A DNA stretch of 31,632 nucleotides from a virus. The stretch is from positions 1 through 31,632 of the IMG/VR virus record IMGVR_UViG_3300025646_000197, one strand, 5' to 3'. Position 1 is the first letter of the stretch; every line of letters begins with the position of its first letter. Below, in pieces: positions 21,993 through 29,053 of this stretch. The notes beneath the pieces are model-generated. The model did not search any database. It was given only the letters and a program-made list of their open reading frames with translations, and was not told the origin of the DNA. The position numbers and the translations under genes were made by a program.

Positions 21993-22444
21993 ATGAGGAA
22001 AAAGGTAGATACGATATAAGCAATATGCTTGAAGTCGTATTAAAACAACCAGATGATTTCCTTAAAGTAAGAGAGACTTTAACTAGAATTGGTGTTGCAA
22101 GTCGTAAAGACAAAACACTATTTCAATCGTGTCATATATTACACAAACAAGGTAAATACTATATCGTACACTTTAAAGAACTTTTTGCTTTAGACGGAAA
22201 AAAATCTACAATAGTAGAAAACGATATAGAACGAAGAAATACAATAGCAGGATTATTATCTGATTGGAAATTAATTGAAATAGTTAATGAAGAACAATCA
22301 AGTAAAAGAGCGCCATTGTCTCAAATCAAAGTAATAGCATTTAAGAATAAAAAAGAATGGAACTTGCAAGCGAAATATAATATTGGAAAGAAAAAAGGTG
22401 AAGAGACACAAGGTGATAATTTAAATGCAGATACCAAAGTTTAA
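21989..22444 (+). CDS. regA: Translational repressor RegA
   Basis: The core (residues ~13-130) follows T4 RegA closely: L-K-Q-P-D-D-F-L-K-V-R-E-T-L-T-R-I-G, then Q-S-C-H-I-L, Y-Y-I-V-H-F-K-E and A-G-L-L-S-D-W-K-L-I-E-I-V, and V-I-A-F-K-N-K-K-E-W. RegA binds early mRNAs near the start codon and stops their translation, including its own and those of 44, 45 and 62 in T4. At 151 residues it is longer than T4 RegA (122), with an N-terminal extension of ~11 residues and a polar tail. The RimK-like gene starts 20 bp before its stop. Confidence 0.95.
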   Translation: MNEEKGRYDISNMLEVVLKQPDDFLKVRETLTRIGVASRKDKTLFQSCHILHKQGKYYIVHFKELFALDGKKSTIVENDIERRNTIAGLLSDWKLIEIVNEEQSSKRAPLSQIKVIAFKNKKEWNLQAKYNIGKKKGEETQGDNLNADTKV

Positions 22445-23924
22445 AGATTTTTTTGTAGAACAAGATTTAGAACGTAAAGATAAACCTATTACGGTTGCTA
22501 TTATAACTAAATCTAATCCTAAAGTTAAAACACAAAAAGCAGGTCAACCTAATAAAAAAGAACTTACTGTTGCTTTAATAGAAAAGGCGTGTAAGAAAAA
22601 AGGTTTTGATTGTATTATTATTAATACAAAGTATGCTATCATCACAGGTAAAGACGAAGAAAAAAATACACTTACAGTTTATAACTATGATGGTAAAGAT
22701 AGTGAACATACTTTCATAGGTAAAGATACAGTTTGTATTACAAGAGCAGGTGCTGCTGAAGATGAGGCAGGTCTTTCTTTAATATCAGCATTTCAAAACT
22801 CATCAGCATTTATGGTCAACACAAGAGCGGCAATGCTTACGTGTTCAAACAAATTAACATCAGCACTATTATTTGAGAAGTTTAATATACCTACACCAAG
22901 AACTGCTTTTATTACTAACGAAAAAAATATAGATGACGCAGTAAAATTAATAGGTAATAAGTTTCCTGTTATTATTAAAACACTTACAGGCACACAAGGT
23001 ATTGGTGTAATCAAATCTGAAAGTTATGAATCATTAGTATCTACAATACAGGCATTATGGAAATATGACGCTGAATTATTAATCCAAGAATATATGCCAA
23101 CTAAATTTGATGTTAGAACTTTTGTAGTAGATAATAAAATATTTGCTTCAACTAAAAGAATACATAGTGGTTATGACTTTAGATCAAATACACATAGAGG
23201 TGCTGAAGCACAACCATATAAATTAAGTGAAGAAGAAAAAGAAGTTGTTTTGAGAGCAAGTAGAATTTCAAAAGCATATATGGTAGGTGTAGATCACATT
23301 ATATTTAATAATAAAATTCACGTATTAGAAATAAATGGTAGTCCAGGTTCAGGTGCTGATTACGAAGGTTATCAGTACAAAGATTATTATTCTGATCCAG
23401 AACCAACAGGTAGAATTAACGGTGAAACTTTAATGTCTAATTTTATAGATTGGGTTTCAAAAAGAAATCATTGGGATAGACAAGCATTAAGTGAAGTTGG
23501 TTGGTTAGAAACAGTTGACATAACAGATGTTGGTAAAGTTAGAGCAAAATTTGATACAGGTAATGGTTCAAAGGCGTGTGCTTTACACGCTGATGAGATT
23601 TTAGAAGAAAATAAAAAAATTATTAAATGGAAATATGATGGCAAAACAATTACTAAACCAAGACACGGTACAAGTGAAGTTTATAGAGCAAACGCTGATG
23701 GCGAAGAACCATCGGAAACAAGACCTACAGTTTTAATGGATATAACTTTTAATGGTTTTACTTATAAAGATATTGAAGTTGGATTAGATAGTAGACCAAG
23801 GTCAGGTTCAGATTTATTAGTTAATAGAGATTTAATGAGACAAATGAATGTTAGTGTAAATCCTAATAGAACGTTTGTACAAAGTAAAAGAATGAAACCA
23901 GTTGAAAAGAAAAATGGATTATAA
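22425..23924 (+). CDS. RimK-type ATP-grasp ligase fused to RimB-type aspartic protease domain
   Basis: A 499-residue protein. Residues ~20-340 are an ATP-grasp domain of RimK type: P-V-I-I-K-T-L-T-G-T-Q-G-I-G-V supplies the nucleotide lysine and glycine loop, and V-L-E-I-N-G-S-P-G (E303, N305) binds metal. RimK adds glutamates to the C-terminus of ribosomal protein S6. The C-terminal ~140 residues contain A-K-F-D-T-G-N-G-S-K (D377) and match the retropepsin-like 'ATP-dependent Zn protease'/RimB family (DUF785). In bacteria these are separate gene products; here they are one. The start overlaps regA by 20 bp. Other ATP-grasp substrates, such as small peptides, cannot be excluded. Confidence 0.87.
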   Translation: MQIPKFKDFFVEQDLERKDKPITVAIITKSNPKVKTQKAGQPNKKELTVALIEKACKKKGFDCIIINTKYAIITGKDEEKNTLTVYNYDGKDSEHTFIGKDTVCITRAGAAEDEAGLSLISAFQNSSAFMVNTRAAMLTCSNKLTSALLFEKFNIPTPRTAFITNEKNIDDAVKLIGNKFPVIIKTLTGTQGIGVIKSESYESLVSTIQALWKYDAELLIQEYMPTKFDVRTFVVDNKIFASTKRIHSGYDFRSNTHRGAEAQPYKLSEEEKEVVLRASRISKAYMVGVDHIIFNNKIHVLEINGSPGSGADYEGYQYKDYYSDPEPTGRINGETLMSNFIDWVSKRNHWDRQALSEVGWLETVDITDVGKVRAKFDTGNGSKACALHADEILEENKKIIKWKYDGKTITKPRHGTSEVYRANADGEEPSETRPTVLMDITFNGFTYKDIEVGLDSRPRSGSDLLVNRDLMRQMNVSVNPNRTFVQSKRMKPVEKKNGL

Positions 23925-24567
23925 TAATATAAGAACGGACGATATATTTTGTTTATTTTCACAACCGTTATATAAATCAAAAGTAGATGTAAATTTAAAA
24001 CCAATATTACAACACGATTGGGAAAGTGAAAATATATTTACTGTTGATGCTAAGTCTAATAAAATGTTTTATAATGAAGATGATAGAATATTAGATAGAC
24101 CTTTATTAAAAGATTTAAAAGAGCAAGTTGAAGCAAATATAGAATGTTATATAAAAAGACATCTATGTTTAGATGATGAAATATCTGCCTATCAACAAGC
24201 GTCTTGGATTATGATTAATAAACCAGGTGCTGTTCATCCAACTCACGTACACAATAATGCTTTTTTAAGTGGAGTTGTTTATATAAAAGTTCCAGAAGAT
24301 TCTGGTAATATAATATTTTCAGCACCAGATATGTTGCCAACTTGGAGCAGTCCTGCATTAAGACCAGGAAGAAAAAGTTTCAATGTTATAAATTCAGATT
24401 ACTTTGTACAAGTACCTGAACCTAAAACAATTTATATATTTCCAGGACATATGCAACACAAGGTAGAAGAAAACAAATCAGATGAAGATAGAATATCTAT
24501 CTCATTTAATTACTATTTGAAAGGAAAGATATTTGAAGGACACGGTCATAGATTGACAATTGCCTAA
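23914..24567 (+). CDS. Putative 2OG-Fe(II) oxygenase (2OG-FeII_Oxy_5 type)
   Basis: The ATG at 23914 is used; an in-frame TTG lies 12 bp upstream (217 residues). The protein has the clearest family pattern of the window: G-A-V-H-P-T-H-V-H-N-N with H111 and H113, S-G-V-V-Y-I-K-V-P, D-S-G-N-I-I-F-S-A-P, then Y-I-F-P-G-H-M-Q-H-K-V with H182 and E-D-R-I-S-I-S-F-N with the 2OG arginine. The start overlaps the RimK-like gene by 11 bp. Its 3' end contains the promoter of the next gene. Confidence 0.85.
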   Translation: MDYNNIRTDDIFCLFSQPLYKSKVDVNLKPILQHDWESENIFTVDAKSNKMFYNEDDRILDRPLLKDLKEQVEANIECYIKRHLCLDDEISAYQQASWIMINKPGAVHPTHVHNNAFLSGVVYIKVPEDSGNIIFSAPDMLPTWSSPALRPGRKSFNVINSDYFVQVPEPKTIYIFPGHMQHKVEENKSDEDRISISFNYYLKGKIFEGHGHRLTIA

Positions 24568-24581
24568 AAATATGTTATAAT
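24553..24581 (+). promoter_or_regulatory. Consensus sigma70-type promoter, near-leaderless
   Basis: TTGACA (24553-24558), 17-bp spacer, TATAAT (24576-24581), in the extended form TGTTATAAT. It overlaps the last codons of the oxygenase gene, and the ATG at 24587 is only 5 nt past the -10, as at genes 55 and DUF3310. Confidence 0.75.
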
Positions 24582-24586
24582 ATGAT

Positions 24587-24877
24587 ATGAGTAATATAAA
24601 AATAATAAGACTTCAATCAGGAGAAGACGTAATAACTAAAGTAAAAAGTGAAGATAGTGATTCGGTCACACTAAATAAACCATTCGGACTATATCCAGTG
24701 CCAGGACAACAAAGAGTTGGGTTGACACCATATGCTCCATTTACAGATGATAATGATATTACAATACCAAAACAATGGATTGTAACTAGAACAAATGCAA
24801 AAAAAGAAATTGCAGATCATTATAGTAAGATAACAACAGGTTTAGTAAGTACTAGTGGTCCTAAACTAATAACATAA
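24587..24877 (+). CDS. Small Sm-like conserved phage protein
   Basis: A 96-residue protein beginning I-K-I-I-R-L-Q-S-G-E-D-V-I, with an N-K-P-F-G-L-Y-P-V-P centre and a W-I-V-T-R-T-N end. The short beta-rich pattern with a G-E-D turn after the first strand is like Sm/LSm-type proteins, and like the start of the protein at 444. Proteins of this kind are widespread in T4-like marine phages without known function. RNA binding would fit the fold but is unproven. Its promoter directly abuts the start codon. Confidence 0.75.
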   Translation: MSNIKIIRLQSGEDVITKVKSEDSDSVTLNKPFGLYPVPGQQRVGLTPYAPFTDDNDITIPKQWIVTRTNAKKEIADHYSKITTGLVSTSGPKLIT

Positions 24878-24883
24878 TGAATA

Positions 24884-25543
24884 ATGTATTACGGCATATA
24901 TCAAAATTTTAACTTCTATGACAATCCTAAACGTATTATAGATAAAGTTAAGTCATACGGATTTATAGAAGAACAAGAAAAAAACTATCCAGGTAAAAGA
25001 ACAAAACCTTTAAATGAGATAGATTTAGATTTATTCAATTATTCTTGTTTAAAAGTTTTAAAACTAATATACGGACAAACTGATAATATATCTTTCTTTG
25101 CTAGAAATAGTTTTCAGTTAATTAGTTATGATGATGTGAAAGCAAATAACAATGAAGGTTGGATACATTTAGACAAGACTTCAATGTTAACAGTTGTCAT
25201 TTACCTAACGCCAAACGTAAAAACATCTGGAACATCAATATATAAACCTATTGATGAATCAATACCTATTTTAAATCCTAATGTTAAATATGATTATTAT
25301 AAGACTCATAAGACAAATGAACCTGAATATCAAAAATTATTAAAAGAAAACAATAGTAATTTTGAGTTAGTATCTAAATTTAATTCTACTTTTAATAGTA
25401 TGATCGCTTTTGATGGTTGCCATTATCATCAAGCAAATTTTGATTTAAATCCTGGAGAAGAAAGGTTGACACAAGTTATTTTTTATGATAAAATATATGC
25501 ACCTCACTTTCCAGTAATTGAAATGAGTAGAACAAGATTATGA
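24884..25543 (+). CDS. Putative 2OG-Fe(II) oxygenase (DUF6445-like)
   Basis: A 219-residue protein with ligands W-I-H-L-D-K (H95, D97), a distal H182 in G-C-H-Y-H-Q-A-N-F and the 2OG arginine in E-E-R-L-T-Q-V-I-F-Y. The S-G-T-S-I-Y segment between them matches T-P-G-T-N-L-Y of the protein at 19027, so the two are related. It overlaps the ferredoxin gene by 4 bp, which places an oxygenase and an electron carrier in one unit. Confidence 0.8.
   Translation: MYYGIYQNFNFYDNPKRIIDKVKSYGFIEEQEKNYPGKRTKPLNEIDLDLFNYSCLKVLKLIYGQTDNISFFARNSFQLISYDDVKANNNEGWIHLDKTSMLTVVIYLTPNVKTSGTSIYKPIDESIPILNPNVKYDYYKTHKTNEPEYQKLLKENNSNFELVSKFNSTFNSMIAFDGCHYHQANFDLNPGEERLTQVIFYDKIYAPHFPVIEMSRTRL
25466..25494 (+). promoter_or_regulatory. 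sigma70-type promoter for ferredoxin-gp43
   Basis: TTGACA (25466-25471), 17-bp spacer, TAAAAT (25489-25494) preceded by TG in the extended position. It lies inside the oxygenase gene, ~45 bp ahead of the ferredoxin start, and would also drive DNA polymerase. Confidence 0.6.
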
Positions 25544-25881
25544 TAAAACCAGAATTGACAGTAAACTTTATAACACAAAACGATCAAAAAGTATCAGTTA
25601 AAGTACCAGTTGGACAAACAGTTATGGAAGCGGCAAAGTTTTATGCTAGTCCTTCTATTGAAGGTATAGACGCAGATTGTGGCGGTGCTTGTAGTTGTTG
25701 TACTTGTCAAGTATGGGTAGAACCTGAATGGTTTGAAAAAACAGGTCCAGCAAGTGATGAAACTATGGAAATGGAATTGCTTTACTTAGATAGATTTTTT
25801 GATAAGAACAAAAGTAGATTAAGTTGTCAAATAATATTAGACGAAACATTAGATGGAATAACAGTTAGGATACCTAAGTGA
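25540..25881 (+). CDS. Adrenodoxin-type 2Fe-2S ferredoxin
   Basis: The 113-residue protein has C47-x5-C53-x2-C56 in D-C-G-G-A-C-S-C-C-T-C and a fourth ligand C96 in S-R-L-S-C-Q-I, the pattern of the adrenodoxin/bacterial Isc-type ferredoxins (usually ~36 residues between third and fourth ligand; 39 here). Extra cysteines at 51 and 54 lie in the loop. It would carry single electrons in the cytoplasm. It starts in an ATGA overlap with an oxygenase and its stop overlaps the GTG of the DNA polymerase gene. The client enzyme is unknown; 2OG oxygenases themselves do not need a ferredoxin, so a role with another phage or host enzyme is likely. Confidence 0.88.
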   Translation: MIKPELTVNFITQNDQKVSVKVPVGQTVMEAAKFYASPSIEGIDADCGGACSCCTCQVWVEPEWFEKTGPASDETMEMELLYLDRFFDKNKSRLSCQIILDETLDGITVRIPK

Positions 25882-28367
25882 ATTTTTATAAAAGTGTAAT
25901 TGAAGATAAAGGTAAACTTCTTATTAGAGGTATTGCAAGTGGCAAACCTTTTTCAACTAGATTACAATATCAACCTAGTTTATTTGTTAAACAGAATGAA
26001 GATAGTGAATATAAAACACTTGATGGACACAATCTTAAAAAGATAAAATTTAGTACTATTTCAAAAGCAAGAAATTTCTTACAAGGTTATAAAGATCAAC
26101 CTGAATTTAATGTCTTTGGAATGAATCGTTATAACTATCAATTTATATCAGAAATATATAAAGGCGAAATACAATGGGATAAAGATTTAATTTCTATCTT
26201 TACTTTAGATATTGAAACTGCCTGTGAAAATGGATTTCCTGACGCCGTTGACGCAATTGAAGAGATACTTGTTATAACAGTTAAAAATCATTCTAATAAA
26301 AGAATATTAACTTGGGCAACAGGAGATTTTGTAAATAAAAATCCATTAGTAACTTATATTAAATGTGATAACGAACATCATTTATTAGAAGAGTTTTTAA
26401 AGTTTTGGTCTAAAAATCATCCAGATATTGTTACAGGTTGGAATGTTAAGTTTTTTGACTTACCATATCTAGTGAATAGAATTAGAAATTTAAAAGGCGA
26501 TAATGAAGCAAAGAAATTATCTCCTTGGAATAATATACAAGCAGATAGAGTTGTTAAACAAGGTAACGCAAGACAGATATGGGTAATAACAGGTGTTACA
26601 ACTTTAGACTATTTGGATTTGTATAGTAAATTTATTCCTACTAGACAAGAAAGTTATAAATTAGATTATATTGCTTCAGTTGAAGTTGGTGAACAAAAAT
26701 TAGAAAATCCTTATGAAACATTTAAAGAGTTTTATGAAAAGGATATGCAAAAGTTTATTGAGTATAATATACAAGACGTTATACTTGTTGATAAACTAGA
26801 AGACAAATTAAAATTAATTGAATTGTGTTTAACTATGGCATACGAAGCCAAAGTAAATTATCAGGATGTATTTTCACAAGTAAGAATGTGGGATACAATT
26901 ATCTACAATCATTTAAATGAACAAAAGATACAAATACCACCACGTGAAGATAGTATTAAAAATGAAAAATATGAAGGCGCTTATGTTAAAGACCCAACAA
27001 TAGGTATGCACGATTGGATTGTTTCATTTGATTTAAACTCACTTTACCCACACCTAATTATGCAATATAATATAAGTCCTGAAACATTTGTAGGTATGCA
27101 CACAGATAGAGTAACTGTTGATAGAATGCTTACAAAACAATTAGACACTAGTTTCTTAAAACAAAAAGACTTAACAATGACGCCAAATGGTGCATTATTT
27201 AAAAGAGACAAACAAGGTTTCTTACCTGCATTGATGGAAAAGATGTATAGTGATCGTGTTGTATTTAAACAAAAAATGTTAGAGGCAAAAAGACAATTTC
27301 AAAAAACAAAAGATCCAATCTATAAAAAAGAAATAGCAAGATGTCAAAATATTCAATGGGCAAAGAAGATTGCTTTAAATAGTGCTTACGGTGCAATTGG
27401 TAATGAATACTTTAGATTTTATGATGTAAGACACGCTGAAGGTATTACAACGGGAGGTCAGTTATCTATTCGTTGGATTGAAAATGAAGTAAATAAGTTT
27501 ATGAATAAGTTATCTCAAACAGAAAACAAAAATTATATTGTTGCTTCAGATACAGATTCAATATATGTTAAATTTGATAAAGTAGTTTCTAAATTAGTTA
27601 AAACAGACGATAAAGAAAAGATTATAAACATCTTAGATAAATTTTGTGAGGATAAAGTACAACCTTATATTGACAGTTGTTATGATAGTCTTGCAGACTA
27701 TGTAAATGCATTTGCACAAAAGATGGCAATGAAACGAGAAGCAATTGCCGATAAAGCATTATGGATTGCTAAAAAAAGATATATGATGAATTGTTATGAT
27801 ATAGAAGGTGTTAGATATAATCCTGCAACATTAAAAGTTATGGGTGTAGAGGCAGTTAAGTCAAGTACTCCAGCACCTTGTCGTGTTAAAATTAAAGAGG
27901 CAATTAAACTAATTCTAACTAAAGATGAAAGTACTGTAATATCTTTTATTGAACAATTTAAAAAAGAATTTTTTAATATGAATGCTAGAGAAATTGCTTT
28001 TCCTAGATCAGTAAATAATTTAAAAGAGTATTATGACGCAACTACTATCTTTAGAAAATCTACACCTATTCACGTAAGAGGTGCTTTAGTTTATAATCAA
28101 CATTTAAAAGATAAAAAACTAATAAACAAATATCCTTTAATACAAGAAGGAGATAAAATTAAATTTCTAATGTTAAAAATGCCTAATAAATTACAAAACA
28201 ATGTAATATCTTTTTCAGCGTCTTTACCAAAAGAGTTTGGAGTGATAGAACAAATAGATTATGAGTTACAGTTTGAAAAATCTTTTATTGATCCTCTGAA
28301 GTTAATATTAGATTCTATAGGATGGAGTTATGAACGAAAAGCAACACTTGAGCACTTATTTTCCTAA
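25878..28367 (+). CDS. 43: DNA polymerase gp43 (family B)
   Basis: The 829-residue protein is a family B polymerase with the exonuclease Exo I motif T-L-D-I-E-T-A near residue 110, motif A F-D-L-N-S-L-Y-P, motif B A-K-K-I-A-L-N-S-A-Y-G-A-I-G-N and motif C A-S-D-T-D-S-I-Y with D558 and D560. T4 gp43 is 898 residues, so it is full length but shorter. It starts with GTG in a GTGA overlap with the ferredoxin stop. Downstream the MT-A70 gene starts inside the last ~38 bp. In T4-like phages gp43 can repress its own translation; no such operator hairpin is obvious here. Confidence 0.97.
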   Translation: MNFYKSVIEDKGKLLIRGIASGKPFSTRLQYQPSLFVKQNEDSEYKTLDGHNLKKIKFSTISKARNFLQGYKDQPEFNVFGMNRYNYQFISEIYKGEIQWDKDLISIFTLDIETACENGFPDAVDAIEEILVITVKNHSNKRILTWATGDFVNKNPLVTYIKCDNEHHLLEEFLKFWSKNHPDIVTGWNVKFFDLPYLVNRIRNLKGDNEAKKLSPWNNIQADRVVKQGNARQIWVITGVTTLDYLDLYSKFIPTRQESYKLDYIASVEVGEQKLENPYETFKEFYEKDMQKFIEYNIQDVILVDKLEDKLKLIELCLTMAYEAKVNYQDVFSQVRMWDTIIYNHLNEQKIQIPPREDSIKNEKYEGAYVKDPTIGMHDWIVSFDLNSLYPHLIMQYNISPETFVGMHTDRVTVDRMLTKQLDTSFLKQKDLTMTPNGALFKRDKQGFLPALMEKMYSDRVVFKQKMLEAKRQFQKTKDPIYKKEIARCQNIQWAKKIALNSAYGAIGNEYFRFYDVRHAEGITTGGQLSIRWIENEVNKFMNKLSQTENKNYIVASDTDSIYVKFDKVVSKLVKTDDKEKIINILDKFCEDKVQPYIDSCYDSLADYVNAFAQKMAMKREAIADKALWIAKKRYMMNCYDIEGVRYNPATLKVMGVEAVKSSTPAPCRVKIKEAIKLILTKDESTVISFIEQFKKEFFNMNAREIAFPRSVNNLKEYYDATTIFRKSTPIHVRGALVYNQHLKDKKLINKYPLIQEGDKIKFLMLKMPNKLQNNVISFSASLPKEFGVIEQIDYELQFEKSFIDPLKLILDSIGWSYERKATLEHLFS

Positions 28368-28899
28368 AAAGAAATATAAAATTATATACGCTGATCCACC
28401 TTGGACATTTGATACAAGGTCTGAAAAAGGCAAAGGTCGTAGTCCAGAAAAACACTATTCAACTATGACATTAAAAGATATTGAAAAATTACCAGTTGGA
28501 GAATTAGCAGATAAAGATTGTGTATTGTTTATGTGGTGTACTGATCCTTTACTACATAAACAAATACCTTTAGTAGAAAGTTGGGGTTTCACTTATAAGA
28601 CGGTTGCATTTTATTGGGCAAAGACAAATAGAAAGTCAAATGGTTTCTTTACAGGTTTAGGATATTGGACAAGAGCAAATCCAGAGATATGTATATTAGC
28701 AACAAAAGGTAAACCTAAAAGAGTAGATGGTGGAGTGGATAGATTGGTTGTTTCTGAACGAAGAGAACACAGTAGAAAACCTGATAGAATAAGAGACGAC
28801 ATAGTAAGGTTATGTGGAGATTTAGATAGAATTGAGTTATTTGCACGTACAAAAACACCAGGATGGGACATTTGGGGCAACCAAATAGATAAGTTTTAA
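28330..28899 (+). CDS. MT-A70 family N6-adenine methyltransferase
   Basis: A 189-residue protein with the D-P-P-W motif (22-25) in the I-I-Y-A-D-P-P-W context of the MT-A70 family. It also has L-F-M-W-C-T-D-P-L, an R-A-N-P-E-I-C-I-L-A-T-K-G strand, and the R-E-H-S-R-K-P-D block near the C-terminus. Such phage enzymes methylate adenine N6, usually in DNA, giving protection from restriction. It overlaps gp43 by 38 bp. It is the second amino-methyltransferase of the window and unrelated in subtype to the one at 10836. Confidence 0.92.
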   Translation: MNEKQHLSTYFPKKKYKIIYADPPWTFDTRSEKGKGRSPEKHYSTMTLKDIEKLPVGELADKDCVLFMWCTDPLLHKQIPLVESWGFTYKTVAFYWAKTNRKSNGFFTGLGYWTRANPEICILATKGKPKRVDGGVDRLVVSERREHSRKPDRIRDDIVRLCGDLDRIELFARTKTPGWDIWGNQIDKF

Positions 28900-28900
28900 T

Positions 28901-29053
28901 ATGGACTTGATTTTATTACTAGGATATGTTATAATAATAAGGTTCTTTATTGATATAACAATATTAATTGAGAAAACAGGAATTAGTATCATTAACTTTA
29001 TTTTTATTTGTTTAATTATTAGAGTTATGTTTAAGGCGATTTATGGAACTTAA
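28901..29053 (+). CDS. Possible tiny membrane protein
   Basis: A 50-codon ORF directly after the MT-A70 gene. The product has two hydrophobic spans: M-D-L-I-L-L-L-G-Y-V-I-I-I and I-N-F-I-F-I-C-L-I-I, separated by a short polar turn with E-K. It overlaps the next gene by 11 bp. Against it, it lacks a Shine-Dalgarno and a promoter-like sequence (28907-28935) lies within it, so the segment may be just an intergenic leader. Confidence 0.4.
   Translation: MDLILLLGYVIIIRFFIDITILIEKTGISIINFIFICLIIRVMFKAIYGT
28907..28935 (+). promoter_or_regulatory. sigma70-type promoter upstream of the DruA-like gene
   Basis: TTGATT (28907-28912), 17-bp spacer, TATAAT (28930-28935) in the extended form TGTTATAAT. 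A start near 28942 would give a ~100-nt leader to the gene at 29043. Confidence 0.5.
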
